Assembly (NCBI RefSeq): GCF_003343245.1
Contig: NZ_CP024901.1
Coordinates: 1,426,001 to 1,490,000, forward strand
Reading direction: 5' to 3'
DNA: 64,000 nt
From: Photorhabdus laumondii subsp. laumondii
GTDB lineage: Bacteria > Pseudomonadota > Gammaproteobacteria > Enterobacterales > Enterobacteriaceae
A program made the position numbers and the translations under genes. The notes under the pieces are model-generated. The model searched no databases. It was not told the DNA's origin and was given only the letters and a program-made list of their open reading frames with translations. Position 1 is the stretch's first letter; the number at the start of each line of letters is the position of its first letter. Below are positions 7,483 to 18,201 of this stretch, piece by piece.

Positions 7483-8943
7483 TTAAGCCTTTTCAGGAAT
7501 GGCTTTCAAAATTGCAGTCAGCAGTTGCCAATATTGCCCGACACTTTTGATGTGCACTTGTTCGTCAGGAGAGTGAGCGCCCGTAATGGTTGGCCCGATA
7601 GATACCATATCCATATCAGGATAAGGTTTCTTGAATAGGCCACATTCCAGCCCTGCATGGATTACCATAATATTAGGTGTCTTATCGAATAACTGTTGAT
7701 AAGTTTCACTTACTAAGTGCATTACAGGAGAACTTGCATCTGGCTGCCAGCCGGGGTAATCACCTTTAGCGGAAATCTCGGCATTTGACAGTTTAGCGAG
7801 CGAAGAGAGCATACCGATGATATAGGACTTGCCGCTGTCGATAAGCGAACGGATTAAGCAAATGATATTCACTTTATCTTGTTCCATTGCAACAACGCCC
7901 ACGTTTAGCGAGGTTTCTACTACACCTTTGATGACATCACTCATACGGATAACACCATTGGGGGTACTGTTTAGCAGTGAGATAAAACGGTTTTGGCAAT
8001 CATCAGTTAATGCCTGAATATCGGTTTCAACCTCTTCCAGTAATACAGTCAGGTTTTTCTCAACGATGGCATACTCATTTTTCAGTATATCCAAGTAGTT
8101 ATCTTTCAGTTGGGTAAGCTGTGCTGCTTTATCGGCAGGAATAGCAACAATAACATGGCCTTCACGAGGAATGGCATTACGCAGCGTACCGCCTTGGAAG
8201 TCGAGCAGTTTTAGCCCCAATTCCTGAGTATGGGCGACAAGGAAGCGAGCCAATAGTTTGTTGGCATTACCCAGTCCTAAATGAATATCACAACCGGAAT
8301 GCCCGCCTTTTAGACCTTTAATGACCAGTTTTAGTGTTTTATAGTGAGCCGGCACAGCTTCACGGGTCAATGCTAAAGTGGTGGTAAAATCGATACCTCC
8401 AGCACAACCCATGTAGATTTCCCCTTCTTCTTCTGAATCGGTATTGATCAAGATATCAGCTTGAAGCCAGCCCGGTTGCAGGCCAAAAGCGCCATCCATT
8501 CCGGCTTCTTCCGTCATGGTCAATAAAACTTCTAGCGGGCCATGTTTTACATTGTCATCAGCCAGTACCGCCAATGCTGATGCCAGGCCAATACCATTAT
8601 CGGCCCCCAGTGTTGTACCTTGGGCAGTAACCCATTCACCATCAACATAAGGGCTGATCGGATCTTTAGTGAAATCGTGCACTGTATCGTTGTTTTTTTG
8701 CGGCACCATATCAAGATGTGCTTGCAAAACAACCGCTTTACGATTTTCCAACCCTTTACTGGCTGGCTTTCTGATCAGAATATTGCCGACTTGATCACGT
8801 TCAACGTGCAACTCTTTTTCTTGCGCCCATTGAACAATGTGGGTTGCCAGCGCTTCTTCATGGTAAGAAGGGTGAGGAATAGAGCAGATTTTGGCAAAGA
8901 TGTCCCATAGAGGTTGAGGGGATAATTGTGATAGTTCTGACAC
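7483..8943 (-). CDS. pepD: Aminoacyl-histidine dipeptidase (peptidase D, carnosinase)
   Basis: The likely start is the GTG at 8943 (VSELSQLSPQPLWDIFAKI), which gives 486 residues like E. coli PepD and has GGAG 8 nt upstream. PepD is a cytosolic di-zinc M20-family peptidase that hydrolyses Xaa-His dipeptides and other unspecific dipeptides. Metal and catalytic blocks are intact: VLQAHLDMVPQK (His and Asp), GTTLGADNGIG (bridging Asp), TMTEEAGMDGAFGL (Glu pair), LINTDSEEEGE, and HAGLECGLF near the end; GLKGGHSGCDIHLG is in the lid domain. It is divergent from gpt, as in E. coli. Confidence 0.96.
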   Translation of the reverse strand: MSELSQLSPQPLWDIFAKICSIPHPSYHEEALATHIVQWAQEKELHVERDQVGNILIRKPASKGLENRKAVVLQAHLDMVPQKNNDTVHDFTKDPISPYVDGEWVTAQGTTLGADNGIGLASALAVLADDNVKHGPLEVLLTMTEEAGMDGAFGLQPGWLQADILINTDSEEEGEIYMGCAGGIDFTTTLALTREAVPAHYKTLKLVIKGLKGGHSGCDIHLGLGNANKLLARFLVAHTQELGLKLLDFQGGTLRNAIPREGHVIVAIPADKAAQLTQLKDNYLDILKNEYAIVEKNLTVLLEEVETDIQALTDDCQNRFISLLNSTPNGVIRMSDVIKGVVETSLNVGVVAMEQDKVNIICLIRSLIDSGKSYIIGMLSSLAKLSNAEISAKGDYPGWQPDASSPVMHLVSETYQQLFDKTPNIMVIHAGLECGLFKKPYPDMDMVSIGPTITGAHSPDEQVHIKSVGQYWQLLTAILKAIPEKA

Positions 8944-9167
8944 GACGAATCTCCTATGACTGCATCTCAATTAAGTTTCTATATGATGAGCGCTTAACGC
9001 CATGATGTTATTGGGCTCAGAATACCACTTTACTTTTGTTAAGAATAATACGATTCATTGATTCCCTGTTTCCGCTAGTTTTTACAGACCTAAGTCACTA
9101 TAATTCGCGCAACTTTTTTTGCGAGATGCTTTTCTAAAGTATTTTTAAGTTGTCGGGATCAATTCTT

Positions 9168-9629
9168 ATGAGCGAAAAATATGTCGTAACTTGGGATATG
9201 TTGCAAATACATGCCCGTAAATTGGCACAACGTTTACTTCCTGTCGAACAGTGGAAAGGCATCATTGCCGTGAGTCGCGGTGGTCTTGTCCCTGGGGCGC
9301 TTTTGGCGCGTGAATTGGGTATTCGTCATGTAGATACAGTCTGTATTTCCAGCTATGACCATAATAATCAACGTGAGCTGAAAGTTCTGAAAAAAGCAGA
9401 AGGCGATGGTGAAGGTTTCATCGTTGTGGATGATCTGGTTGATACTGGAGGCACTGCTCAGGCCATCCGTGAAATATATCCCAAAGCCCATTTTGTGACT
9501 ATTTTTGCAAAGCCGGCAGGCCAACCGTTGGTTGATGATTATATTGTTGATATTCCTCAAGATACTTGGATCGAGCAACCTTGGGATATGGGTGTAGTAT
9601 TCGTTCCACCCATTTGTGAAGGTAGATAA
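9168..9629 (+). CDS. gpt: Xanthine-guanine phosphoribosyltransferase
   Basis: 153 residues from the ATG at 9168 ([20 protein letters not shown]), which matches the E. coli N-terminus; an upstream in-frame start would add six residues without homology. The enzyme salvages xanthine and guanine (and hypoxanthine weakly) using PRPP. The PRPP-binding motif is [14 protein letters not shown] near residue 83, the flexible-loop region is [16 protein letters not shown], and the C-terminus [10 protein letters not shown] matches the family. It is divergent from pepD and followed 14 bp later by frsA, which suggests cotranscription. Confidence 0.97.
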   Translation: MSEKYVVTWDMLQIHARKLAQRLLPVEQWKGIIAVSRGGLVPGALLARELGIRHVDTVCISSYDHNNQRELKVLKKAEGDGEGFIVVDDLVDTGGTAQAIREIYPKAHFVTIFAKPAGQPLVDDYIVDIPQDTWIEQPWDMGVVFVPPICEGR

Positions 9630-9643
9630 AATCAGCATTAGTT

Positions 9644-10891
9644 ATGGCAAATCGGAACCTTTCAGAATCACTTTTTAAGCCAAGACAAAAACATCAGGAA
9701 ACTTCCACGTTGGTAAAGCACCGCGATCCTCGGTTAATTGCGGGTAATTACAGTACGTTAGATGGTAATAGTCATGGTAGCTGGTATCGTATGATTAACC
9801 GGCTGATGTGGATTTGGCGAGAAATTGATCCGTTTGAAATAGAAGAAGTGTTGTGCCGGATTGCCATGACAAACGCACAGCGCAGTGATGATAATTTACT
9901 GGATACTGTGATTGGGTATCGTAAAGGTAACTGGGTTTTTGAGTGGTCACATCAGGCGATGTTGTGGCAACAGAGAGCGTTGCAGGCAGAGCAGATCCCA
10001 GAAGCGAGCAATTTCTGGTTGAAAGCGGCTAATTTGTATAGCATCGCTGGTTATCCCCATCTTAAGGGGGATGAGTTGTCTCAGCAGGCTGTCATTTTAG
10101 CCAATAAAGCTTATGAAAATGCGGCTCGTTGTTCTGGCTATCAGTTGAGGAAAATAGAGTTCAAACTCAAGGAAGGGGGTTGTGTGACCGGTTTCCTTCA
10201 TCTGCCTCAGCAACTGCAAAGACCTTCTCCAACTATTTTGGTTTGTGGCAGTTTGGATAATTTGCAAAGCGATTATTATCGGCTGTTCCGTGATTATCTG
10301 GCACCACTTGGATTTGCGATGTTAACTGTGGATATGCCCTCGATTGGTTACTCTTCACGTCTGAGGATGACACAGGATACCTGTATTCTCCATCAACAAA
10401 TCATCCATCAACTGGATGAAATTCCCTGGATTGACCACACCAGGATTGGTCTATTTGGTTTTCGCTTTGGTGCCAATATTGCCGTCCGGTTGGCCTATTT
10501 GGAATCTAAACGTATTAAGGGCGTTGCGACTCTTGGCGCTATCGTTCATGAGTGGCTCAGCAGTGTTGAACGTCAACAAAATTCACCTTCGATGTATCTT
10601 GATATGTTTGCTAGCAGACTGGGTATTTATAATGTGGATGAAAAGGCGTTTCGTCTCGAACTCGGTTGTTACTCCCTTAAAAAACAAGGTTTGTTAGGTC
10701 GGCGTTGTTCCGTTCCTATGTTAGCGGGTTATTGGCAGAATGATATTTTCAGCCCGAAAGAGGAATCTAAGCTGATAGCAATGTCATCAATGGATAGTCA
10801 ATTACTGGCTATTCCGACAACACCTGTTTATAACAGTTTCAATAAGGCGTTACGGGAGATTAGTCAATGGTTGAGAAATAAAGTCTGTTGA
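9644..10891 (+). CDS. frsA: Esterase FrsA (YafA)
   Basis: 415 residues, as in E. coli FrsA (414). The N-terminal half is mostly helical (NRNLSESLFKPRQKH onward); the C-terminal half is an alpha/beta-hydrolase domain beginning around residue 185 (TILVCGSLDNLQSDYYRLFRD). The nucleophile-elbow region reads IGLFGFRFGANIAVRLA. In E. coli this position is the same and the family is only weakly active; FrsA was described as a partner of glucose-PTS IIA(Glc) that affects fermentation/respiration, but its role is debated. It follows gpt at 14 bp, as in E. coli; the neighbouring crl and phoE of E. coli are not present before proB. Confidence 0.93.
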   Translation: MANRNLSESLFKPRQKHQETSTLVKHRDPRLIAGNYSTLDGNSHGSWYRMINRLMWIWREIDPFEIEEVLCRIAMTNAQRSDDNLLDTVIGYRKGNWVFEWSHQAMLWQQRALQAEQIPEASNFWLKAANLYSIAGYPHLKGDELSQQAVILANKAYENAARCSGYQLRKIEFKLKEGGCVTGFLHLPQQLQRPSPTILVCGSLDNLQSDYYRLFRDYLAPLGFAMLTVDMPSIGYSSRLRMTQDTCILHQQIIHQLDEIPWIDHTRIGLFGFRFGANIAVRLAYLESKRIKGVATLGAIVHEWLSSVERQQNSPSMYLDMFASRLGIYNVDEKAFRLELGCYSLKKQGLLGRRCSVPMLAGYWQNDIFSPKEESKLIAMSSMDSQLLAIPTTPVYNSFNKALREISQWLRNKVC

Positions 10892-11088
10892 TGAAATTTA
10901 CGTTACTTGTTGATTATTAACTGCTTTATTTTATAAAGATTTCATGCGCTTTCGGGTGAAGTGAACAATGTTGATTTGTTCTAAGCGCCTATATTTTTCA
11001 ATTTAGCATTATGATGCCTGTTGGCATAACGCTTCTCTCCTGTTAAAACTGAGCACTGTTTTTTTAATTTAAATTTAATGGCAAAAAT

Positions 11089-12195
11089 ATGATGAATAGC
11101 AGCCAAACATTGGTTGTGAAACTGGGGACGAGTGTACTGACAGGCGGCTCTCGTCGCCTGAATCGAGCTCATATTGTAGAACTGGTAAGGCAATGTGCTC
11201 AGCAACATGAAAAAGGTCATCGCATTATTATTGTGACTTCCGGTGCTATTGCGGCAGGGAGGGAACATTTGGGCTATCCGGATCTACCTGCAACAATTGC
11301 ATCCAAGCAATTGCTGGCGGCGGTCGGCCAAAGTCGGTTGATTCAGTTATGGGAGCAGTTTTTTTCTATTTATGGTATCCATGTTGGGCAAATGTTATTG
11401 ACCCGGGCGGATTTAGAAGATCGCGAACGTTTTTTAAATGCCAGAGATACTTTACAGGCTTTGCTTGATAATCGCATTGTGCCTGTCATTAATGAGAATG
11501 ATGCGGTTGCGACGGCGGAAATAAAAGTGGGTGATAATGATAATTTATCTGCACTAGCGGCAATTCTGGGGGGCGCCGATAAATTGCTATTGCTGACGGA
11601 TATTGAAGGGCTGTATACCGCTGATCCGCGTAACAATCCAGACGCAAAACTTATCCCGGAAGTTTATGACATCAGCGATGAATTACGTATGGTTGCCGGT
11701 GATAGCATTTCGGGTTTAGGGACGGGAGGCATGGCAACTAAACTTCAGGCGGCGGGGATTGCTGGTCGCGCGGGGATTGATGTCATTATTGCCGCGGGTA
11801 ATAAACCCGATGTCATCTCTGATGTCATTGAAGGTAATCCGGTAGGTACTCGTTTTCATGGGTTGGAAAGCCCGATGGAAAATCGCAAGCGTTGGATTTT
11901 TGGCGCACCTCCGGCGGGTGAAATTATTGTAGATCATGGCGCTGAAACAGCAATCTGCGAAAAAGGCAGCTCTTTATTACCGAAAGGGATTAAAAATATT
12001 AAAGGTGATTTCTCCCGTGGAGAGGTTATCTGTATTCGTAGTCTGTCTGGTAAAGATTTGGCGCATGGTGTTTGCCGTTATAACAGTGATGCTCTACGTT
12101 TAATTGCAGGCCACCATTCACAACAGATAAGCCAAATCCTCGGTTATGAATATGGTGCTGTTGCGGTTCATCGTGATGACATGATCGTGAGTTAA
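11089..12195 (+). CDS. proB: Glutamate 5-kinase
   Basis: 368 residues. It phosphorylates glutamate to glutamyl-5-phosphate, the first and feedback-inhibited step of proline synthesis. The amino-acid kinase domain runs over about residues 1-255 ([75 protein letters not shown]) and a C-terminal PUA domain over 280-365 ([19 protein letters not shown]). Two ATGs in a row at 11089 and 11092 make the exact start uncertain by one residue. proA follows 9 bp later in a two-gene operon. In enterobacteria proline inhibits the enzyme rather than its transcription. Confidence 0.97.
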   Translation: MMNSSQTLVVKLGTSVLTGGSRRLNRAHIVELVRQCAQQHEKGHRIIIVTSGAIAAGREHLGYPDLPATIASKQLLAAVGQSRLIQLWEQFFSIYGIHVGQMLLTRADLEDRERFLNARDTLQALLDNRIVPVINENDAVATAEIKVGDNDNLSALAAILGGADKLLLLTDIEGLYTADPRNNPDAKLIPEVYDISDELRMVAGDSISGLGTGGMATKLQAAGIAGRAGIDVIIAAGNKPDVISDVIEGNPVGTRFHGLESPMENRKRWIFGAPPAGEIIVDHGAETAICEKGSSLLPKGIKNIKGDFSRGEVICIRSLSGKDLAHGVCRYNSDALRLIAGHHSQQISQILGYEYGAVAVHRDDMIVS

Positions 12196-12204
12196 GGATT
12201 CATA

Positions 12205-13458
12205 ATGTTAGAACAAATGGGAAAGGCTGCCAGGGAAGCTGCATGGCAACTGGCACAGCTAAGTACAAAACAGAAAAATCAGGCATTAATTCGCATTGCA
12301 GATTTACTGGAGCAGGAAAGTGCAATCATTCTTGAAGCTAATCAGCTTGATATGATTCAGGCCCGTGAACAGGGCATGAGCGAAGCATTGTTGGATCGTC
12401 TATTATTGACGCCGGAACGTTTGACCGCGATAGCTCACGATGTTCGTCAGGTATGCGGTTTATCTGACCCGGTAGGGGAAGTCATTGATGGCAGTTTGCT
12501 TGACAGTGGCTTGAGGTTGGAGCGTCGCCGTGTACCGCTGGGTGTGGTCGGGGTGATTTATGAAGCACGCCCTAATGTCACCATCGATGTTGCATCTCTG
12601 TGTTTGAAAACCGGTAATGCGGTTATTTTGCGTGGGGGTAAAGAGACTCACAACACTAATCAAGCGACAGTGAAAGTCATTCAGCAGGCACTTGAACAGA
12701 GTGGATTACCGGCCGCCGCCGTGCAGGCGATAGATAAACCGGACCGTGAGTTAGTTATTCAGCTACTGAAATTGGATCGCTATGTGGATATGTTGATTCC
12801 ACGTGGTGGTGCAGGGTTGCATAAGTTGTGCCGTGAGCAATCGACCATTCCAGTGATTACCGGCGGAATTGGCGTCTGTCATACCTTTGTCGATGAAAGT
12901 GCTGATTTTGATAAGGCATTAACTGTCATCACTAACGCTAAAGTGCAACGCCCAAGTGCCTGTAATGCTTTGGAAACATTGCTGGTACATCAGAAGATTG
13001 CGGCTGATTTTCTGCCTGCACTGAGCAAGTACATGGAAGAGCAAGGCGTTACTCTGCATGCGAGTAAATCAGCAATGGTGTTTTTGAAAGATGGAGCTGC
13101 TAAGGTCGTGGATGTTACAGAAGCAGATTACCGTGATGAGTGGTTATCTCTGGATATGAATGTGGAAATTGTCAGTGATATGGAGCAGGCAATTGATCAT
13201 ATTCGTACCTATGGTACGTCCCATTCTGATGCTATTTTGACTCAATCTTTGCACAATGCTGACTATTTTGTTCGTCAGGTTGATTCTGCTGCGGTTTATG
13301 TGAATGCTAGCACTCGCTTTACTGATGGTGGCCAGTTTGGCTTGGGAGCGGAAGTTGCTGTTAGCACGCAAAAGCTGCATTCTCGTGGTCCAATGGGATT
13401 AGATGCGTTGACTACGTATAAATGGATTGGTTATGGAGAGGATTTAGTCCGTAAGTAA
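12205..13458 (+). CDS. proA: Gamma-glutamyl phosphate reductase
   Basis: 417 residues, the family length. It reduces glutamyl-5-phosphate to glutamate-5-semialdehyde with NADPH and belongs to the aldehyde-dehydrogenase fold. The NADP-binding part has [20 protein letters not shown], and the catalytic cysteine is in [14 protein letters not shown] near residue 255. The conserved C-terminal block [16 protein letters not shown] is intact. It is the second gene of proBA (9 bp gap, AAGGA ribosome site) and an ERIC element begins 6 bp after the stop. Confidence 0.97.
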
Positions 13459-13463
13459 TGTGC

Positions 13464-13590
13464 TATACCCTATGGATTTCAAGATGCATCGCGACGGCAA
13501 GGGAGCGAATCCCCGGGAGCATAGATAACTATGTGACCGGGGTGAGTGAGCGCGGCCAACAAAGAGGCAACTTGAAAGATAACGGGTATA
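13464..13590 (+). repeat. ERIC element, full length (127 bp)
   Basis: TATACCC...GGGTATA ends with the core GTGACCGGGGTGAGTGAG. It starts six bases after the proA stop, so it is part of the proBA transcript end. Little else lies between 13591 and aroL apart from a candidate TyrR site. Confidence 0.9.
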
Positions 13591-13690
13591 TTGTTACCCC
13601 AGAAGCGAGCCTGATTATATTGAAGTTTCGGTAAGGTCATGCTTTTGGGGTGGTTTTTACCGTATATATTAACTTTTAATTTTACGTTGA

Positions 13691-13708
13691 TGTAAATTTC
13701 TGGTTACT
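13691..13708 (+). promoter_or_regulatory. Candidate TyrR box upstream of aroL
   Basis: TGTAAA, six bases, then GTTACT agrees with TGTAAA-N6-TTTACA at 10 of 12 positions and lies about 50 bp before aroL, which is a TyrR/TrpR target in E. coli. Confidence 0.5.
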
Positions 13709-13758
13709 ATAGGCGTTAATATATTTTTAACGATGAAATTTATCAAGGATATCAGGCA

Positions 13759-14283
13759 GTGAACCAAATATTGTTTATTGTAGGTGCACGTGGGGCAGGA
13801 AAAACGACGGTTGGAAAATTATTAGCCAATGAATTATCGTACACATTTATTGACACTGATCACCATATCCAACAAACCAGTAATATGACCATTGCGGATA
13901 TTGTTAACCAGCAAGGATGGCAACAATTTCGGCAATTAGAAAGCCAAGCTTTACAACAAGTTACTCAAATTAATCGCGTTATTTCTACTGGAGGAGGTAT
14001 CATTCTTTCCGCTGAAAATCGCCAATATATGCGACAAAATGGCACGGTGATTTATCTTCAAGCTTCAGCGAGCATTTTGGCTGAGCGATTAATGCAGCAA
14101 CCAGAAAGTACCCAACGTCCTAGTTTGACGGGAAAATCTATTGTTGAAGAAATGGAAGAAGTGCTTGCCGCCAGAGAAAATCTCTATTGTGAATGTGCGA
14201 ACCATATTATTAATGCGCACCTTTCACCGGAAAAAATTACAACTTATGTGAAAGAGATTATGTTCTCTGGAATAGTTTCCTGA
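13759..14283 (+). CDS. aroL: Shikimate kinase (AroL type)
   Basis: 174 residues with a GTG start, the same length as E. coli AroL. It phosphorylates shikimate at O3 in the route to chorismate. Visible motifs: P-loop GARGAGKTTVGKLLA (residues 8-22), DTDHHIQ for shikimate/magnesium binding, the RQLE region, ISTGGGIILSAENR (glycine-rich motif) and the LID arginine region QRPSL. Together with aroF and tyrA it belongs to the TyrR-controlled aromatic genes in this window. In E. coli aroL is followed by yaiA and aroM; here the next gene is aas, so the neighbourhood differs. Confidence 0.93.
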   Translation: MNQILFIVGARGAGKTTVGKLLANELSYTFIDTDHHIQQTSNMTIADIVNQQGWQQFRQLESQALQQVTQINRVISTGGGIILSAENRQYMRQNGTVIYLQASASILAERLMQQPESTQRPSLTGKSIVEEMEEVLAARENLYCECANHIINAHLSPEKITTYVKEIMFSGIVS

Positions 14284-14382
14284 CACTATTTTGGTATTTT
14301 TTATAGAGAAATAAGAATATTACAGTGTCGAATAATAAATAGTATCTTCTATTTATTTTTTCAAATGGGTTGAGATACGAAT

Positions 14383-16302
14383 ATGTTGTTTAAATTTCTA
14401 AGGCTTGTTTTTCGTTTGATGTTTCGTTTAACAGTAGAAGGAGATATTAAACAATTTAACCACCCAAAATGCCTTATCACGCCTAATCATGTCTCTTTTC
14501 TTGATGGTGTTTTGCTAACACTTTTTTTGCCGGTTAAGCCAGTATTTGCTGTCTATTCCAACATTGCAAATCGTGGCTTTATGAAACTGGTAAGTCGCTA
14601 TGTTGAAATAGTTCCCTTAGACCCAATAAATCCAATGGCTGTCAGGATACTGGTTAAGGAAATAGAAAAAGGGCGGCCAATAGTTGTTTTTCCTGAGGGA
14701 AGAATTACTGTGACTGGTTCTTTGATGAAAATCTATGATGGGGCAGCTTTTATTGCGGCGATATCTGAAGCCGTTGTGGTTCCTGTTCGTTTTGAAGGGT
14801 TAGAAAGAACCCTATTCAGCCGATTAAAGGGTATTTTCAAACTTCACCTTTTTCCGAAGGTGACAATGAAAATCCTGCCTGCGACACAATTGCTGATGCC
14901 GAATGCGTCTAGTTCGGAGCAACGACGTCGTTTAGCCGGTGAGCGTTTGCATGAAATAATGATGAATGCCCGAATGGCGACCCGACCGCAAGAAACAATA
15001 TTTGAATCTTTACTGGTTGCACGAAAACAATTTGGTCGTTTTAAGCCCTGTATTGAAGATGTTTCTTTTAAAGAAGACAGTTATAACAGTCTGCTTAAAA
15101 AAGTACTGGCGGCCAGTCGTATTTTGCAGCGTTTTACCTGCCAGGGGGAACGGATTGGTTTTCTTTTACCTAATGCCACTATTATGGTAGCTGCGATATT
15201 CGGGGCATCTTTGAGAGGAAGAATACCGGCTTTACTAAACTATACAACCGACAGTCATGGATTGAAGAATGCGCTAGCGGTTGCCAGTATTAAAACTATC
15301 GTGACTTCCCGGCAATTTCTGAAAAAGGAGCGATTAACACATTTATCCGAGCAGGTTACCGAGGTTAACTGGGTTTATCTTGAGGATTTGGAAAGTACAG
15401 TGACTTTGCTGGATAAATTATGGATCTTGTGGCACCTCTTTTTTCCGAAGCAAGCGATGGTGGCACAAAAACCCGATGATGATGCTTTGGTGCTATTTAC
15501 GTCCGGTTCAGATGCTGTATCAAAAGGTGTCGTTCACAGTCACGCTAGTTTGTTAGCCAATGTGGAACAGATAAAAACCATTACTGATTTCAATCCACTT
15601 GACCGTTTTATGTCTTCTCTACCGCTATTTCATGCATTTGGGTTGACTGTTGGCTTATTCACTCCATTGTTGTCTGGTAGCCGAATATTCCTCTACCCAA
15701 ATCCATTGCATTATCGGGTAGTACCAGAACTGGTATATGAATGTAACTGTACCGTATTATTGGGTACATCCAGTTTCCTGGAGAATTATGCCTATTCTGC
15801 TCATCCGTATGATTTTGCACGTCTTCGTTGTGTTATAGCCGGTATTGAAAAGCTCGCTGAAAATACTAAACAGATTTGGCAAGACAAATTCGGTATTCGC
15901 ATTTTAGAAGGATATGGCATGACAGAATGTGCGCCTGTCATTGCATTGAATGTGCCGATGATGGCTAAGGTCGGTACGGTTGGGCGGATTTTGCCGGCAA
16001 TGGAATTCCGTTTGATTCCGATAGCAGGAATTAAGCAGGGGGGACGTTTGCAGCTACGTGGCCCGAATATGATGAAAGGATATCTGAGAATGGAAGATCC
16101 AAATCATTTGGAACCACCAGCGGTAAAAGATGAACATGGGAATATTCAGTTTGATTGGCTCGATACTGGTGACATTGTTTCAATTGATGAACAGGGATTC
16201 TGTACTATTCTCGGTCGGGGGAAACGTTTTGCTAAACAGGGAGAACTTGACGGTGGTAAAGCCGATTTTGTTACTTTGTGTAAAATAGCGGAAGCTGAAT
16301 AG
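14383..16302 (+). CDS. aas: Bifunctional 2-acyl-GPE acyltransferase / acyl-ACP synthetase with shortened C-terminus
   Basis: 639 residues against about 719 in E. coli. Aas, an inner-membrane protein, re-acylates lysophosphatidylethanolamine with fatty acid activated on ACP. The acyltransferase domain (about 1-190) has the H-x4-D motif in [14 protein letters not shown] and FPEGRIT. The AMP-binding domain has [27 protein letters not shown] and LDTGDIVSI. After GRGKRFAK the sequence jumps to [11 protein letters not shown], while E. coli has about 75 more residues there before its matching LGSGKPDFVTL. Most of the small C-terminal domain, which swings over the active site, is therefore missing, although the lysine-bearing tail is kept. 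The frame is intact and lplT follows 12 bp later. Confidence 0.92.
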   Translation: MLFKFLRLVFRLMFRLTVEGDIKQFNHPKCLITPNHVSFLDGVLLTLFLPVKPVFAVYSNIANRGFMKLVSRYVEIVPLDPINPMAVRILVKEIEKGRPIVVFPEGRITVTGSLMKIYDGAAFIAAISEAVVVPVRFEGLERTLFSRLKGIFKLHLFPKVTMKILPATQLLMPNASSSEQRRRLAGERLHEIMMNARMATRPQETIFESLLVARKQFGRFKPCIEDVSFKEDSYNSLLKKVLAASRILQRFTCQGERIGFLLPNATIMVAAIFGASLRGRIPALLNYTTDSHGLKNALAVASIKTIVTSRQFLKKERLTHLSEQVTEVNWVYLEDLESTVTLLDKLWILWHLFFPKQAMVAQKPDDDALVLFTSGSDAVSKGVVHSHASLLANVEQIKTITDFNPLDRFMSSLPLFHAFGLTVGLFTPLLSGSRIFLYPNPLHYRVVPELVYECNCTVLLGTSSFLENYAYSAHPYDFARLRCVIAGIEKLAENTKQIWQDKFGIRILEGYGMTECAPVIALNVPMMAKVGTVGRILPAMEFRLIPIAGIKQGGRLQLRGPNMMKGYLRMEDPNHLEPPAVKDEHGNIQFDWLDTGDIVSIDEQGFCTILGRGKRFAKQGELDGGKADFVTLCKIAEAE

Positions 16303-16314
16303 GAACAATATATT

Positions 16315-17511
16315 GTGAATGCATCCTCCGTTGTTCAACCGCTATTGACCCGTGGCATGAAAGCCGTATTGGTGTCGCAGTTTTTTTCGGCTTTTGCCGA
16401 TAATGCACTGTTGTTTGCGATCTTGGCACAGTTGAAAGCCCAGTTTTATCCTGACTGGAGCCAGCCAATATTACAGATAGTGTTTGTCTTGGCATATATC
16501 CTATTGGCACCTTTTGTGGGGCAAATTGCCGATCGTTTCCCGAAAGATCGTGTGATGTTGTTTGCTAATAGCTTCAAGTTGTTGGGCGCGTTTACTATTT
16601 GCCTGGGATATGATCCATTTCTGGGTTATGCCTTGGTGGGCGTGGGAGCAGCATCATATTCACCGGCTAAATATGGCATTTTGGTTGAACTGACCGATGG
16701 TGATCGTTTAGTAAAGGCGAATGGTTTGATGGAGGCTTCAACAATAATTGCCATTCTTACGGGCTCTGTCGTTGGTGGTTTTTTGTCTGATTGGAACTTG
16801 GCAATCGCACTGCTGGTTTGTGCGTTGATGTACGGTATTGCTGTTGTCGCTAATTTCTTTATCCCCCGATTATCGGCGGTGCGTCGGGATAAGGGCTGGA
16901 ATCTGAAAAAGATGCTGACAGACTTTGCTTCAGCTTGTTGCATTCTTTGGCATAACAAAGGCGCTCGATTTTCTTTAATTGGTACGAGTTTGTTCTGGGG
17001 AGCGGGTATAACACTGAGATTCCTATTGGTCTTATGGGTACCTGTTGTTCTGGGAATTTCTGACAATAGCACGCCGACAATACTTAATGTGATGGTTGCT
17101 GTCGGCATTATTATCGGTGCGGGTGCTGCTGCCCGTTTTATCACCCTTAAAACAGTTCACCGTTGTATGCCTGCCGGTGTTTTAATCGGCGTGATGGTGG
17201 TCATTTTCGCTGTCCAGCACAGTATTTGGGCTTCCTACGTCTTATTAATCATTCTCGGTATTTTTGGCGGTTTGTTTATTGTCCCGCTGAATGCATTATT
17301 GCAGGAAAGCGGCAGGCAAACGATTGGGGTCGGTTATGCAATCGCAGTACAGAATTTGGGTGAGAATATCGCCATGTTATTGATGCTTGGCCTCTACTCA
17401 TTGGTTATTAAAATAGGCGTCCCGGTTGTTACAACAGGGATAGGCTTTGGTACTCTGTTGGCGTTGACAATCACGAGTTTGTGGATTTGGAACCGGTTTC
17501 AAAGAAATTGA
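16315..17511 (+). CDS. lplT: Lysophospholipid transporter
   Basis: 398 residues with a GTG start and AGGA 8 nt upstream. LplT is a major-facilitator protein that flips lysophospholipids from the outer to the inner leaflet of the inner membrane, supplying Aas. About twelve hydrophobic segments are seen; family blocks are [20 protein letters not shown] at the start, [17 protein letters not shown] after the second or third segment and [18 protein letters not shown] mid-domain. The tight spacing behind aas shows a repair operon as in E. coli. The transporter looks intact, which makes the shortening of Aas more puzzling. Confidence 0.95.
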   Translation: MNASSVVQPLLTRGMKAVLVSQFFSAFADNALLFAILAQLKAQFYPDWSQPILQIVFVLAYILLAPFVGQIADRFPKDRVMLFANSFKLLGAFTICLGYDPFLGYALVGVGAASYSPAKYGILVELTDGDRLVKANGLMEASTIIAILTGSVVGGFLSDWNLAIALLVCALMYGIAVVANFFIPRLSAVRRDKGWNLKKMLTDFASACCILWHNKGARFSLIGTSLFWGAGITLRFLLVLWVPVVLGISDNSTPTILNVMVAVGIIIGAGAAARFITLKTVHRCMPAGVLIGVMVVIFAVQHSIWASYVLLIILGIFGGLFIVPLNALLQESGRQTIGVGYAIAVQNLGENIAMLLMLGLYSLVIKIGVPVVTTGIGFGTLLALTITSLWIWNRFQRN

Positions 17512-17536
17512 TCTTTTATCGGATAAAGAGAGTGTT

Positions 17537-18079
17537 ATGAGTGAAAAAATTCTGACTCAGCTTAGTATTGAGCTAGGAGAGAAACTGAGACAGCAAACAC
17601 TGTCGGTGACCTGTGCCGAATCTTGCACCGGTGGCTGGTTGGCGAAAACAATTTCAGATATTGCCGGTAGCTCTGCTTATTTTGACCGAAGCTTTGTGAC
17701 ATACAGTAATAAAGCTAAGCATCAGATGCTCGGTGTGTCAGAGGCCGTTTTACAGCAATATGGGGCTGTCAGTGAACAGGTTGTGAGAGAAATGGCGACA
17801 GGAGCACTGAAAGCCGCACAGGCAGATCTGGCGGTTTCGGTTAGTGGCATTGCCGGGCCTGATGGTGGCAGCGAAGAAAAACCTGTTGGCACAGTGTGGT
17901 TTGGGTTTGCCTATCTAACGGTAAATGGGGTAGAAGTTGTGTCCCGCCGTTGTTGTTTTAACGGTGATCGAAATGAAGTACGCCTTCAAGCTGTCATTTA
18001 TTCTCTGAAAACACTGTTATCAGAGATTATATACCTTATTGGATTTCAAGATGCTTCAAAGAGGCAACTTGAAAGATAA
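17537..18079 (+). CDS. pncC: Nicotinamide-nucleotide amidase (CinA C-terminal family), 3' end within an ERIC remnant
   Basis: 180 residues. PncC deamidates NMN to nicotinate mononucleotide in the pyridine nucleotide cycle. The family core is complete: TCAESCTGGWLAKTISD with the catalytic serine near residue 31, FVTYSNKAKHQMLGV, SGIAGPDGGSEEKPVGTVWFG and FNGDRNEVRLQAV. E. coli PncC has about 165 residues. The last ~17 residues here (YLIGFQDASKRQLER and neighbours) are encoded by a truncated ERIC element that also supplies the stop codon, so the natural C-terminus has been replaced. It lies before recA, as in E. coli. Confidence 0.92.
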   Translation: MSEKILTQLSIELGEKLRQQTLSVTCAESCTGGWLAKTISDIAGSSAYFDRSFVTYSNKAKHQMLGVSEAVLQQYGAVSEQVVREMATGALKAAQADLAVSVSGIAGPDGGSEEKPVGTVWFGFAYLTVNGVEVVSRRCCFNGDRNEVRLQAVIYSLKTLLSEIIYLIGFQDASKRQLER

Positions 18080-18087
18080 CGGGTATA
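18030..18087 (+). repeat. ERIC remnant (58 bp) overlapping the 3' end of pncC
   Basis: Both ends of the element are kept (TATACC...GATTTCAAGATGC and CAACTTGAAAGATAACGGGTATA) but about 69 bp of the centre are absent. It overlaps the pncC reading frame. Confidence 0.85.
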
Positions 18088-18097
18088 AAAAATTAAC

Positions 18098-18125
18098 TTG
18101 ATGCTGTATGATTATACAGTATAAT
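18098..18125 (+). promoter_or_regulatory. recA promoter with LexA (SOS) box
   Basis: -35 TTGATG, 16-bp spacer and a perfect -10 TATAAT. The spacer is filled by the SOS box CTGTATGATTATACAG (18104-18119), so bound LexA would cover the promoter, as in E. coli. Confidence 0.93.
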
Positions 18126-18201
18126 TGTAGGCAACATTTCAGTATTAAAAATTATTCATCGGCAGTGAGAGAGCCCTTTCATTGCTTACGAGGGAGTAAA
18201 A

